Of a stretch of 64,000 bases of DNA, positions 19,357-28,613 are shown one piece after another. Position numbers and translations under genes: made by a program. The notes beneath the pieces were generated by a model. That model was not told the DNA's origin and did not search any database. It was given only the letters and a program-made list of their open reading frames with translations. The stretch spans positions 3,570,761-3,634,760 of the forward strand of contig NZ_CP067134.1 in NCBI RefSeq assembly GCF_028553765.1, given 5' to 3'. This DNA comes from Paracoccus stylophorae (GTDB lineage Bacteria; Pseudomonadota; Alphaproteobacteria; Rhodobacterales; Rhodobacteraceae). Numbering within the stretch: position 1 is the stretch's first letter; every line of letters starts with the position of its first letter.

Positions 19357-20100
19357 TTACGCGATGCGGGGCGGAGGCTCGGTCGCGGCGGGGCGGTCGG
19401 TGCGGCGGCAAAGATAGACCTCGGGCTCGGGATGGGCCTCGATGGCAAAGCCGGAACTGCGCAGCATGGCTTCGGTCGCGGCGCGGTTGGGGACGAACCA
19501 GTTGGTCGGATCGCCGGCAAAGCGGTGCTCGACGAAATGCAGGCGCGGGGCGGCGTCCTGACGGAACGGCGTGTCGTCGTTGAAATCGTAATCCTGATCC
19601 AGCGCCGCGACGTCCTGCGCCCCGCGCTGCATGCACTGAAACAGCATCTGATCGCCCACGACATGCTCGTGCAGCAGGTCCAGCGCCAGCAGCGGGTGGC
19701 GCAGGTGATAAAGCACGCCCATGAAGATCACCAGATCGAAGCGCCGCCCGAGGCGACCGACATCATAGACCGACATCTGGTGAAACGCGATGTCGGCGCC
19801 GGCCTGTTCGGCGGCGAAACGCGCCTGTCGCAGGTAATGCGGGTCGGAATCCACCGCCACCACCTCGGACGCGCCGCGCCGCGCCATTTCCAGCGCATAG
19901 AAGCCGGCATTGCAGCCGATATCCAGCACGCTGCGGCCGCTCAGATCCTCGGGCAGCACATGGCGGAAGCCCTGCCATTTGAAGCTGGGATAGTCGCCCA
20001 GAAAATGGTCGGGCGCAGTCTGGATGCCGCCGATGCGCAGATTGTGGAACCACGGGCCCAGCGCCTTAATCTGGCGGGAAAGGTCGTCGCGCCCGTCCAT
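19357..20100 (-). CDS. SAM-dependent methyltransferase, CmoB-like (glycan cluster)
   Basis: A 247-aa class I methyltransferase. SAM motif I is VLDIGCNAGFYALEMA (near residue 55), followed by VVAVDSD and the post-motif FMGVLYHLRHPLLAL. The fold signature resembles the tRNA-modifying CmoB group, but it is shorter and its N-terminus (IKALGPWFHNLRI) matches a subfamily linked to polysaccharide-type clusters rather than tRNA modification, as far as I recall. The start at 20100 shares one base with the upstream stop (TGATG), so it is coupled to the decarboxylase gene. A methyl cap on a sugar or on the growing glycan is a reasonable guess. Confidence 0.88.
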   Translation of the reverse strand: MDGRDDLSRQIKALGPWFHNLRIGGIQTAPDHFLGDYPSFKWQGFRHVLPEDLSGRSVLDIGCNAGFYALEMARRGASEVVAVDSDPHYLRQARFAAEQAGADIAFHQMSVYDVGRLGRRFDLVIFMGVLYHLRHPLLALDLLHEHVVGDQMLFQCMQRGAQDVAALDQDYDFNDDTPFRQDAAPRLHFVEHRFAGDPTNWFVPNRAATEAMLRSSGFAIEAHPEPEVYLCRRTDRPAATEPPPRIA

Positions 20101-21116
20101 CAGCCCGGCACCTGCGACAGCGGCGCATCGGCGCCCTGGGGGGTGCGACCGGCGCCCACCGCCGCCGCGAACCAAGTGGCGGTCTGCGGCAGGCCCTGAT
20201 TCAACGAGACCCTGGGCGCCCAGCCCAGCAATTCGCGCGCCCGCGAGATGTCCGGGCAGCGCCGCTTTGGGTCGTCCGTGGGCAGCGGGCGGAACACCAG
20301 TTGCGCTTCGCCGGGCACCAGCACCTGCACCTGCTGCGCCAGTTCCAGAATGGTGAACTCTTCCGGATTGCCCAGATTGATCGCGGTCTTGGGCGCAGTC
20401 GGCACCTCCATCAGCGCGATCAGGCCGGCCACCAGGTCCGAGACATAGCAGAAGGACCGCGTCTGCCGCCCCTTGCCATAGATGGTGATGTCTTGCCCGC
20501 GCAGCGCTTGGACAAGGAAATTCGACACCACGCGCCCGTCATCGGGGCGCATGCGCGGCCCGTAGGTGTTGAAGATCCGCGCCACCCGCACATCCAGTCC
20601 GGCGCGCGCATGATCGAAACACAAAGCCTCGGCGGCGCGCTTGCCCTCGTCATAGCAGGCGCGCGGGCCGGTGCAGTTGACGCGGCCGGGATAATCCTCG
20701 GGCTGGGGGTGGATCTGGGGGTCGCCATAGACCTCGCTGGTCGAAGCCTGCAGGAAACGCGCGCCGTGATCGCGCGCCAGATCCAGCAGATGCGCGGTGC
20801 CCTGCACATTGGTCAGCATCGTGTGGATGGGGTCGGCCTGGTAATGCGGCGGCGAGGCCGGGCTGGCGAGGTTATAGACCCGGTCCACCCGTTCGCGAAG
20901 CACCAGCCTTGTGCGCACATCGCCGCGCACTATGCGGAAATCGTCATAGCTGCACAGCGGCAGGATGTTGTCCTCTCGCCCGGTGGCGAAGCTGTCAAGG
21001 CACAGCACGCGGTGCCCCTGTTCCAGCAGCGCCTCGCACAGATGCGAGCCGACGAAACCGGCGCCGCCGGCGACAAGGATGGTGTTCTTCGCGGGTGTTT
21101 CGGGTCTGATATTCAT
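20100..21116 (-). CDS. UDP-glucuronate decarboxylase-like NAD-dependent SDR
   Basis: A 338-aa extended SDR with the NAD-binding GGAGFVGSHL at about 17-26, the catalytic YDEGK near 154-158, and the stretch YNLASPASPPHYQ plus STSEVYGDP, which are hallmarks of UDP-xylose synthase (UDP-glucuronate decarboxylase). It would make UDP-xylose (or the 4-keto pentose) from UDP-glucuronate in the cytoplasm, giving a pentose donor for the four glycosyltransferases next to it. The start lies 18 bp after the upstream glycosyltransferase stop. dTDP-glucose dehydratase is a less likely alternative, because the SPASPPHYQ block is specific to the decarboxylase branch. Confidence 0.88.
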   Translation of the reverse strand: MNIRPETPAKNTILVAGGAGFVGSHLCEALLEQGHRVLCLDSFATGREDNILPLCSYDDFRIVRGDVRTRLVLRERVDRVYNLASPASPPHYQADPIHTMLTNVQGTAHLLDLARDHGARFLQASTSEVYGDPQIHPQPEDYPGRVNCTGPRACYDEGKRAAEALCFDHARAGLDVRVARIFNTYGPRMRPDDGRVVSNFLVQALRGQDITIYGKGRQTRSFCYVSDLVAGLIALMEVPTAPKTAINLGNPEEFTILELAQQVQVLVPGEAQLVFRPLPTDDPKRRCPDISRARELLGWAPRVSLNQGLPQTATWFAAAVGAGRTPQGADAPLSQVPG

Positions 21117-21134
21117 CGCCCCTCTCCTGTTTGG

Positions 21135-22226
21135 TTACGTCCGCTCCATTCTGTCTGCGCGCGCGCCGTGCAGCACGCGCGCCAGTTCACGCGCCCGCGC
21201 CCGGCCGGTATGTTCGGCCAGCACGCGGCGGCGCGCATTCTCTCCCAACGCCCGGCGGGCGGGATCGCTCAGCCCGGTCAGCGCCGCCACCACGTCCTGC
21301 GTATCCTGCGCGATGACGATGGCCTCGCCATCGGGAAACAGCTCGTTCAGCCCGCGCCAGTCGTCGCTGATGATCGGCGTGGCGCAGGCGCCGGCCTCGA
21401 ACAGGCGCACGCTGGGGGACCAACCCATGCGGCGCATCGCGGCGCGGGTGACGTTCAGGGTAAAAGCCTGCCCGTTGTAGAACTCGACATGGCGCGCCGG
21501 CGGCAGATGCTCGATCCGCTCGACATTTTCGGGCCAGTCGATGTCGTCGGGATATTGCGGCCCGGCGACGACAAAGCGGCGGTCCGGCAGCAGGCGGGCG
21601 GGTTCCAGCAGCAGCGCCTCAAGCGTCGGCTGCCGGTCGGGGCTGTAGGTGCCGAGATAGCCCAGATCCCATCTCTGCTTCACGTCCATCGGACCATAGC
21701 GATCCGCGTCGACGGCGCAATACAGCGCCTCGGCCCGGCGCGCGCCGCGCTGCTTTTCCAGATGCTCCAGCACCGCGCCGCCGGAGAACGAGAAATAGAT
21801 GTCGAAGAGGCCGACCTGACGCGCGGCCAGATATTCCTCGTCGCCCTGGTCCAGCCGGTCCAGCGTCACCGGCGTGTCGATGTCGTAAAAGCACAGAAGC
21901 TGCGGGTTCAGCGCGTGCAGCGCGTCGATGATCTGCACCCCGTCCGGCACATACGATCCGACCATCACCGCATCGGCCCGGGTCAGCCGGTCGCGATGGC
22001 GGTCCAGCATCGCGGCCGGATCGTCGTAAAGCTGCAATTCGCAGAAATCGGGGGCGGGCAGGTCGCGGTGGGGCGCGTACCACGGCACGTCGCGTTCCAG
22101 AAACAGCACCTTGTGGCCTTCTTCTGCCAGCCCGCGCAGCAGGGCGCGATAGGTGGTGGCATGGCCATTGCCCCAGGACGAGCTGAGCGAGAGGCCCAGG
22201 ATCACGATGTCCAGCGGCGCGCTCAT
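21135..22226 (-). CDS. Glycosyltransferase, CgeB-like, paralogue 1 of 3
   Basis: A 363-aa GT-B-type protein. The N-terminus (ILGLSLSSSWGNGHATTY) and the C-terminal donor-site block VRLFEAGACATPIISDDW resemble the CgeB/spore-maturation glycosyltransferase group. It shares the WxNGxAxxxRGxLRxLxxxGH pattern with the next two genes, indicating tandem duplication. The start overlaps the previous stop by 4 bp. There is no membrane segment, so it acts in the cytoplasm, perhaps on a lipid- or protein-linked acceptor. Donor sugar unknown; UDP-xylose from the downstream decarboxylase is one candidate. Confidence 0.85.
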   Translation of the reverse strand: MSAPLDIVILGLSLSSSWGNGHATTYRALLRGLAEEGHKVLFLERDVPWYAPHRDLPAPDFCELQLYDDPAAMLDRHRDRLTRADAVMVGSYVPDGVQIIDALHALNPQLLCFYDIDTPVTLDRLDQGDEEYLAARQVGLFDIYFSFSGGAVLEHLEKQRGARRAEALYCAVDADRYGPMDVKQRWDLGYLGTYSPDRQPTLEALLLEPARLLPDRRFVVAGPQYPDDIDWPENVERIEHLPPARHVEFYNGQAFTLNVTRAAMRRMGWSPSVRLFEAGACATPIISDDWRGLNELFPDGEAIVIAQDTQDVVAALTGLSDPARRALGENARRRVLAEHTGRARARELARVLHGARADRMERT

Positions 22227-23314
22227 GCGGTTTCCCTCGCCGCAGCCAGCCGGGCGCGGAACAGATCGTCGGCCAGCGCCGCGCGGTGGGTATAGGTGTG
22301 CTCGTTCAGAACCCGTTGCAGCGCCGCCTCTCCGATCCGCGCGGCCCGTTGGGGCGAAACGCTTCGGACAAGGTCGGCCACGTCCTGCCCGTCGCGGGCC
22401 ACGAGAATTTCCTCGCCCGGCGCAAGAAACATCTCGACCCCTTCCCAGGCGTCGGTGACGATGCAGGCCCCGGCCCCGGCGGCCTCGAAGACGCGGGTGG
22501 CGGGGGAAAACCCCGTTTCCGCCATGCTGTCGCGGGCGATGTTCAGCACCATGCGCGCGCTGGCATTCAGCGCGTTATGATCGCGCGTCGGCACATGGCC
22601 GAGCGCGCGGACATTGTCCGGCATCCCGTGCCCCTGCCAGCCCGATCCACCCAGCAGGAAGCGCGCCTCGGGGCAGGCGGCGGCGGGGGCAAAGAACCAC
22701 GCCGCGACCCGCGCCTCGCGGTCGGGCAGGCGGTTGCCCAGAAACGCCATGTCGCAGGCGAAGCGCGGCTCGGGCGGCACCGGATGGTGGGTGTCGGGGT
22801 CAAGCGCGTTATAGACCGGCACACAGTCGCGCGCGCCAAGGGCGCGATAGGCGTCGATGACCGGCTGTCCGCCGCCATAGGTCAGCACCAGATCGAGGTC
22901 GGGCAGCGCCGTGCGCAGCGGGTGTTCGGAGGCGGCGCGCAGTTCGGCCAGCGTGGCGGGGGCGTCCACGTCCCAGAAGATGCGCAGGGCGTCGGGCCGG
23001 GCGGCCCCCATCACCTCGGTCAGCAGCAGATCGTCCTGAAAGCCGACGCCGCTGGCCTTGACCACGATATCGGCCGTCGCGGCCTTGGCGGCCGCGTCGC
23101 GCAAGGCGGGAATGGTGCCGTCATAGACCACGACGCGGGCCCAGTCGGGCGGGTCGATGTCGCGGTTCTGCTGCCGGTCGTGGACGTCGGGTTCGTAGAA
23201 TGTGATGTCATAGCCGCGCGCCGCCAGCGCCCGCAGGATGCCGCGATAATAGGTCGCCGCCCCGTTCCAATAGGCCGACAGCAGGCTGGAGCCGTAAAAG
23301 GCGATCTTGGTCAT
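22223..23314 (-). CDS. Glycosyltransferase, CgeB-like, paralogue 2 of 3
   Basis: A 363-aa GT-B-type protein starting MTKIAFYGSSLLSAYWNGAA at 23314. An upstream ATG extends the frame 78 codons into the preceding gene but without similarity. The donor-site block reads TRVFEAAGAGACIVTDAWEG, with the E..GA..I.D pattern shared by its two neighbours. It overlaps the preceding and following genes by 4 bp each. It is most similar by eye to paralogue 1 in length and N-terminal pattern. The acceptor and donor cannot be told from the sequence. Confidence 0.85.
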   Translation of the reverse strand: MTKIAFYGSSLLSAYWNGAATYYRGILRALAARGYDITFYEPDVHDRQQNRDIDPPDWARVVVYDGTIPALRDAAAKAATADIVVKASGVGFQDDLLLTEVMGAARPDALRIFWDVDAPATLAELRAASEHPLRTALPDLDLVLTYGGGQPVIDAYRALGARDCVPVYNALDPDTHHPVPPEPRFACDMAFLGNRLPDREARVAAWFFAPAAACPEARFLLGGSGWQGHGMPDNVRALGHVPTRDHNALNASARMVLNIARDSMAETGFSPATRVFEAAGAGACIVTDAWEGVEMFLAPGEEILVARDGQDVADLVRSVSPQRAARIGEAALQRVLNEHTYTHRAALADDLFRARLAAARETA

Positions 23315-24420
23315 GCGATATTCTCCGTCTGCGCAGATGTCCCAAGCCGGGCCAGGATTGACAGCAGCTCTTCGGCGCGGTGGCGGCAGGTGTGGCGGGC
23401 GCGGATCGTCTCCAGCCCGGCGGCGGCGATCTCGCGGCGCTTCGCTGGATCGTGGATCAGCGAGGACAGATGGTCGCGCATCTCGGGGCCGTTGCGGGCG
23501 CGCAGATGGTCGGTGCCGGGGCGGAACAGCCCTTCGCAATCGTCCCACGGCGCGCTGACCAGCGGGATGCCGCAGGCGAGCGCCTCGAACATGCGGATGG
23601 TGGGGATGCCGGGCAGCGCCTGCACATAGGGGGCGCGCGGCACATGCACGGTGACGCGGTGGCGGGCGAATTCGCGCGGCACATCGGCATTGGCGATCCA
23701 GCCGCCATAGGCGATCCCGGCCTGATGCAGCCGCGCCAGCGCCTCATCGGGATAGCGAACGCCGCGAATGTTGGCCGACAGGCCCAGTGCTGCCACCGGC
23801 TCGATCAGGAACTCGGCCAGTTCGGCACTGCGTTCGCCGTCGCCCCAATTGCCGATCCAGACCAGATCGGCCTGCGGCTCCTGATCCAGCGGATGGAACA
23901 GCGCCACGTCCGCCGCCTCGTGCCAAGTGAACACCTGCCGCCCCCAGCCCGCGCGCAGATAGCGTTCGCGCAGCGTCTCGCCAAACGCGAGAATGCCGTC
24001 GTAATTCGAGAGATCGAGCGCGCCGATCTCGCCCTCGGCGCTGACGGCGCGGTGATGGGTGTCGTGAAACAGCAGCGTGAACCGCGCCCCGCCCCGGCGC
24101 AGCGCGCCCAGTTCCGCAATCAGCGCCGGGTCGGTCCATTCATGCACCACCACCACATCGGCACCGTCCAGCAGGTCCTGATGCCGGGTGTCGGCGTCAT
24201 AGCGGCGGGTGTGCAGCATCGGAAAGGCGTGGTGAAAGGCCTCGATGGCGCCCTCGCCCTGCTCGGCGATCAGGTTGTCGCGCGACCAGGACTGCTCGGG
24301 CTCAAGCGCCTGCGCCTGATGGCCCAGATGCTGCAATTCGCGCATCACGCCGCGCAGGAAATGCGCGTTGCCGTGGTTCCAGTCCGAGATCAGGGAATGA
24401 GTGTAGAAGACAAAGCGCAT
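23311..24420 (-). CDS. Glycosyltransferase, CgeB-like, paralogue 3 of 3
   Basis: A 369-aa GT-B-type protein. It begins MRFVFYTHSLISDWNHGNAH at 24420, chosen because it starts the block conserved with paralogues 1 and 2; 12 further upstream codons overlap the preceding gene. The C-terminal donor-site block is IRMFEALACGIPLVSAPWDD. It starts 1 bp from the preceding stop and overlaps the next gene by 4 bp. It is more diverged than the other two, which suggests an older duplication and a different sugar specificity. Confidence 0.85.
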   Translation of the reverse strand: MRFVFYTHSLISDWNHGNAHFLRGVMRELQHLGHQAQALEPEQSWSRDNLIAEQGEGAIEAFHHAFPMLHTRRYDADTRHQDLLDGADVVVVHEWTDPALIAELGALRRGGARFTLLFHDTHHRAVSAEGEIGALDLSNYDGILAFGETLRERYLRAGWGRQVFTWHEAADVALFHPLDQEPQADLVWIGNWGDGERSAELAEFLIEPVAALGLSANIRGVRYPDEALARLHQAGIAYGGWIANADVPREFARHRVTVHVPRAPYVQALPGIPTIRMFEALACGIPLVSAPWDDCEGLFRPGTDHLRARNGPEMRDHLSSLIHDPAKRREIAAAGLETIRARHTCRHRAEELLSILARLGTSAQTENIA

Positions 24421-24421
24421 G

Positions 24422-25510
24422 TCAGTGAACCTCTGCCCCGGCGGCGTGTTGCGCACGCAGCCGGTCGTGAATTGCGGCCATGGCCTGAACCTGCGCGGCC
24501 AGCGAATAGCGCGCCGCCCAGTCCTGCGCCGCCTGCCCCATGCGGGCGCGCAGGGCGGGGTCGTCGATCAGCCGGTTGACCGCCGCCGCCAGCGCCGCCG
24601 CGTCGCGGGGCGCAAAGAACAGCGCCGCCCCGTCCCAAAGCTCGCGATAGGTGGGGATGTCGCTGAGGACCAGCGGCACGGCGGCGCGCGCCGCCTCGGC
24701 CACGGCAAGCCCGAAGGGTTCGTAGATCGAGGGCGACACGAAGATGCCCGCGCCCTGCACCAGCGCCAGCGTGTCCGCATGCGGCAGCGACCCCAGCGTC
24801 GTGGCGTGGCGCAGCGCGACCTGCGCGCCGTTATCGCCGCGCGTCGGGCCGGCCATGTGGACCGGCCAGCGGGTCTCGGCCGCGGCAAGGTCCAGCGTCG
24901 CCGCGTCCTTGCCCTCATCCCACCAGCGCCCGGCGGCGGCCACGATGGGGCGCTGCGGCAGGCGGATGGCGGGCGCGGCGCTGGCGTTATGCACCACCTG
25001 CAGCCGGTCGATGGGTCCGTAACACGCGGTCAACGCATCGGCATGGGCGCGCGAGGGCGCGATGACCGCATCGGCGGCGTCGAAACCGGCCTGCGCCAGC
25101 CGCGCCTGCCATGCCCAGTCCGGCGGCAGCGCGCTGCCCCGGACCGCGCGAAACCACGTCGCGACGCAGGAATGAGAGACGGCGACGATGGGCAGGTCCA
25201 GATCCAGCCCCGCCGCCTGTCCCGGCAGGTTCAGATGCAGCAATTCCGCGCGGTGCCGCCGGGCCATGTCCGCGATCTCGCGCGGCACATCGGCCAATCC
25301 TGCGGCGTCGGGGACCATCCATTCCAGCGGCGCGCGGCCCCAGTCGAGCACGCCGACCGCCTCGGCCTCGGCCCGCTGCGCCGGGCTGGGGGCGGGGCCG
25401 AAGCCTGCGAACACCACCTCATCGCCCCGCTCGCGCAGCCCACGGCCCAGATCCAGCGCATAGCGCCACACCCCGCCCACCGCATCGAGTGTCATCAGCA
25501 CCCGTGTCAT
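24422..25510 (-). CDS. Glycosyltransferase family 4-like
   Basis: A 362-aa GT-B retaining glycosyltransferase. It has an N-terminal MTRVLMTLDAVGGVWRYAL, a nucleotide-sugar site SPSIYEPFGLAVAEAARA (the E-x7-E motif) near residue 265, and SDIPTYRELWDGAA. The start at 25510 overlaps the fusion gene stop by 4 bp; the longer frame upstream runs inside that gene and is rejected. It belongs to a different family from the three CgeB-like enzymes, so the cluster would make at least two kinds of linkage. Confidence 0.88.
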   Translation of the reverse strand: MTRVLMTLDAVGGVWRYALDLGRGLRERGDEVVFAGFGPAPSPAQRAEAEAVGVLDWGRAPLEWMVPDAAGLADVPREIADMARRHRAELLHLNLPGQAAGLDLDLPIVAVSHSCVATWFRAVRGSALPPDWAWQARLAQAGFDAADAVIAPSRAHADALTACYGPIDRLQVVHNASAAPAIRLPQRPIVAAAGRWWDEGKDAATLDLAAAETRWPVHMAGPTRGDNGAQVALRHATTLGSLPHADTLALVQGAGIFVSPSIYEPFGLAVAEAARAAVPLVLSDIPTYRELWDGAALFFAPRDAAALAAAVNRLIDDPALRARMGQAAQDWAARYSLAAQVQAMAAIHDRLRAQHAAGAEVH

Positions 25511-27513
25511 GAGGCCATCACCCGCCGCTGCGCGGGCGTTTTCGCGGGAAAGCTGCGGTTCTGGCGCAGCCAGTCGGCCAGCTGACCCAACCCCTCTTGC
25601 CAGCCGATGCGCGGCTGCCAGCCGGTGCGGGTTTGCAGCAGGCCGGTATCGGCCACGAACCAGAACTGATCGCCCTGCCGCCAGTCGTGCCGGCTGACCT
25701 CGCAGGGTTCTCCGGTCAGGCGCGCGATCTGATCCAGCACCGCGTTCAGGCTGACCGCGTTGCGCGGCCCGCCGCCAAGGTTGAAGGCCATGCCGCTGAG
25801 CGCGTCGATATTGTCCAGCACACCGCGATAGGCGGCCACGCAATCATCGACATGCAGCACGTCGCGCACCTGCTTGCCGTCGCCATAGATCGAGATTTCG
25901 CGGCCCTCCAGCGCGCGGATCAGGAAATGCGCGACCCAGCCCTGATCCTCGGTCCCGAACTGGCGCGGGCCATAGATGCAGCTCATCCGCAGCACTGCCG
26001 CCGGGATGTCATAGGATGTCGCGTAATCCAGCACATACTGGTCGGCCACCCCTTTCGAGCAGCCATAGGGCGTGCAGAAATCCAGCGGGCGACCCTCGCC
26101 GATGCCGTTGTCGCGCAGGTCGCGGTCCTCGGGCAGATGGCGGTCGTCATGTTCGGCCATCGCTACGTCTTCCAGCGCGCCATAGACCTTGTTGGTGCTG
26201 GCAAACAGCACCGGGACGCGACGGCCGGTGGCGCGCACGGCCTCCAGCAGGTTCAGCGTGCCGCGGGCATTGATCTCGAAATCCTGCATCGGGTCGGTCA
26301 GGCTGGTCGTCACCGCCGTCTGCGCGGCCAGATGCACGACGCTGTCGGCATCGCGCACCGCCGCCCGCAGCGAGGTCATGTCGGCCAGATCGGCCGGCAC
26401 CGGATGCAGCCGCGCGCCGTGACGCTCGGCCAGCCAATGCAGGTTCTGTTCCACACCGGGCCGCGAGAGGTTGTCATAGACGATCACCTCGCGCCCCTCG
26501 GCCAGCAGGTTGTCGGCCAGATTGCTGCCGATAAAGCCGCTGCCGCCGGTGATGACCACGGGCTTGACCGCGCCGGACAGCCCCGGCGCGGCAAGCCGCG
26601 TCACCTCGCGCACCCGGTCCACCCCGCCCGAGGTCAGCAGCCGGGCCAGCAGTTTCGGTCGGCCGCGCGCATCGACCGCGCCCATGTGATAATGGCGCGG
26701 GTCGAACCACAGCCCTTCCTGCACCGCGATATCGCCCGGCAGATCGGCCCAGCCATACCAGTACATCCGGTCCGCCCCGGCATCGAGCGCGTCGACGAAA
26801 CGGCGCATCTGCGCGGCCTCGTCCCCCCGCCAGGTTGAATAGCCGGTCTCGGTCAGCCAGATTTCGGCCTGCGGGTTATAGCGGTTCAGGATCGCGCGCG
26901 TCTCCTCCAGCAGCGCATCCCAGCCGCGCCACGATCCCTCCTCGCTGTCCCAGGTGCCGGGAAAGCCATGCAGACCCACCGCCGCCATCTCGGCCAGCAG
27001 CCCGCGCTGACCCATCAGGTCCAGCCACAGCGGATCGAAAGGGCACGGCCCGCCCAGAACCGCCTTCCAGCCACGTTCGTTGATCCAGTGGGCCGCGCCG
27101 CCGGCCATCTCGCAGAACAGCAGATGGTCGCTGTCGTAGCGCCAGTCCCAGTCCAGCAGGTTGTTGGGCTCGTTCCACAATTCGACATGGGTGAAATGCT
27201 GTCCGTGGCGGGTCAGCACGCGGTCGATGAAATCGGCGTATGATTTCAGATCGTGCGGCGGCCCTGACGACTTTCCCGTGCGCGACAGCGATGGCGGCGT
27301 GTAATGCACGCAAGGCAGCAGGTCGATGTCACGCCCCAGATGGGGCAGCAGCCAGTCATACCATTCCTCGCCGCCCGGCGCGTGGTATTCCGCCCAGGAC
27401 AGGTGCGTGCGCAGATAGGTCGCCCCGGCGGCGCGCATGTCCGCCAGCGCACGTTCGACGCGCGCATGTTCGCCCGGGCGGAACCACTCGGCAAAGCCGA
27501 ACCGCTCGGTCAT
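25507..27513 (-). CDS. Fusion: clan GH-A glycosidase-like domain + CDP-tyvelose-2-epimerase-like domain
   Basis: A 668-aa two-domain protein. Residues about 1-305 form a TIM-barrel glycosidase-like domain (GH39/beta-xylosidase-like). Glu115 in ELWNEPNN fits the acid/base and Glu222 in LTETGYS the nucleophile. Residues about 315-668 are an extended SDR with GGSGFIGSNLADNL, YGCSK (Tyr-x3-Lys) and CIYGPRQFGTEDQGWVAHF, closely resembling CDP-paratose/tyvelose 2-epimerases. The start MTERFGFAEWF at 27513 overlaps the upstream epimerase by 4 bp. A glycoside hydrolase fused to a nucleotide-sugar epimerase is unusual, and the barrel has no signal peptide, so it would act in the cytoplasm. No frameshift is seen at the junction. 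Confidence 0.88.
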   Translation of the reverse strand: MTERFGFAEWFRPGEHARVERALADMRAAGATYLRTHLSWAEYHAPGGEEWYDWLLPHLGRDIDLLPCVHYTPPSLSRTGKSSGPPHDLKSYADFIDRVLTRHGQHFTHVELWNEPNNLLDWDWRYDSDHLLFCEMAGGAAHWINERGWKAVLGGPCPFDPLWLDLMGQRGLLAEMAAVGLHGFPGTWDSEEGSWRGWDALLEETRAILNRYNPQAEIWLTETGYSTWRGDEAAQMRRFVDALDAGADRMYWYGWADLPGDIAVQEGLWFDPRHYHMGAVDARGRPKLLARLLTSGGVDRVREVTRLAAPGLSGAVKPVVITGGSGFIGSNLADNLLAEGREVIVYDNLSRPGVEQNLHWLAERHGARLHPVPADLADMTSLRAAVRDADSVVHLAAQTAVTTSLTDPMQDFEINARGTLNLLEAVRATGRRVPVLFASTNKVYGALEDVAMAEHDDRHLPEDRDLRDNGIGEGRPLDFCTPYGCSKGVADQYVLDYATSYDIPAAVLRMSCIYGPRQFGTEDQGWVAHFLIRALEGREISIYGDGKQVRDVLHVDDCVAAYRGVLDNIDALSGMAFNLGGGPRNAVSLNAVLDQIARLTGEPCEVSRHDWRQGDQFWFVADTGLLQTRTGWQPRIGWQEGLGQLADWLRQNRSFPAKTPAQRRVMAS

Positions 27514-28613
27514 GATACCAGCCTCCGCGCCTCGAGCTGGCGGCGCATCTCGGCGCCGCGGTCGATGACGGTCTGGCCGCGCACCCATTCCACGAAATCG
27601 TCCAGCGATTCCTCAAGCCGGCGCTCCGGCGCAAAGCCCAGCCGCTCGCGCGCCTTGGAAATGTCGGCGAAACAGTTGCGGATGTCGCCGGCGCGCGAAC
27701 GGCCAAGGATCTCCGGTTCCAGATCGGGCCGGTCCATCTCGGCCGCCAGCAATTCGGCGACGCGGGCGATGCTGTAGGCTTGACCCGAGCCGATATTGAA
27801 GACCTCGCCGCCGATGCCGGGCGTTTCCAGCGCCAGGCGGAAGGCGCGGGCGACATCCTCGACATGGACGAAGTCGCGCTGCTGTTCGCCGTCCTCGAAG
27901 ATCGTCGGCCGCTCGCCGCTGGCCAGACGCGATGCGAAATTCGCCAGCACGCCGGTATAGGGGTTCGACAGCGCCTGCCCCGCACCGAAGACGTTGAACA
28001 GCCGCAGCGCCACCGCCTCGGGCGGATAGGTGTCGCCGAAGATCAGCACCTGGCGTTCCTGCGCGTATTTCGTCAGCGCATAGATCGAGGCAAGATCGAC
28101 GGGTTTCGTCTCATCCGTCGGCACCGCCTGCAGGGGCTGGCCGTCCGGCCCCGGAATGTTCCAGCGCCCGCCGCGCACCGCCTCGGCATCGCGTCGGGCG
28201 GTATCGACCGTCTCGCCCGAGGCGGTGGCATAGCGCCCCTCGCCATAGACGCTCATCGACGAGGCGACGACGATGCGTTCGACCGGGTGATCCAGCAGCG
28301 CCTCCAGCAGGACCGCCGTGCCCAGATCGTTCGCGCCGACATAGCGCGCGATCTCGTACATGGACTGGCCGACGCCGACCTCGGCCGCCAGATGCAGCAC
28401 CGCATCGCAGCCCTTCAGCGCGCCGCGCAGGCTGTCGGCGTCGCGCATGTCGCCACGGATGAAATCTACATCGTCGGGAAGCGCGGCGGCACCTTCATGG
28501 ACCTGTTCGATCAGCGCGTCATAAACGCGCACCTCGTGGCCGTGCTGCTGCAATTCCTGGGCCACATGCCGGCCGATGAAGCCGCAGCCGCCCGTTATCA
28601 GAACCCTTGTCAC
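27510..28613 (-). CDS. NAD-dependent nucleotide-sugar epimerase (extended SDR)
   Basis: A 367-aa extended SDR with GGCGFIGRHVAQEL (residues 8-21), the catalytic YALTK (Tyr-x3-Lys) near residue 190, and a C-terminal sugar-binding region with RDFVHVEDVARAF. The insert GGRWNIPGPDGQP and the PTDETKPVDLAS block recall the dTDP-L-rhamnose 4-epimerase branch rather than plain GalE, but I hold that loosely. It is the first gene of the leftward cluster; the start at 28613 faces the divergent dehydrogenase gene across a 192-bp promoter region. Confidence 0.88.
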   Translation of the reverse strand: MTRVLITGGCGFIGRHVAQELQQHGHEVRVYDALIEQVHEGAAALPDDVDFIRGDMRDADSLRGALKGCDAVLHLAAEVGVGQSMYEIARYVGANDLGTAVLLEALLDHPVERIVVASSMSVYGEGRYATASGETVDTARRDAEAVRGGRWNIPGPDGQPLQAVPTDETKPVDLASIYALTKYAQERQVLIFGDTYPPEAVALRLFNVFGAGQALSNPYTGVLANFASRLASGERPTIFEDGEQQRDFVHVEDVARAFRLALETPGIGGEVFNIGSGQAYSIARVAELLAAEMDRPDLEPEILGRSRAGDIRNCFADISKARERLGFAPERRLEESLDDFVEWVRGQTVIDRGAEMRRQLEARRLVS

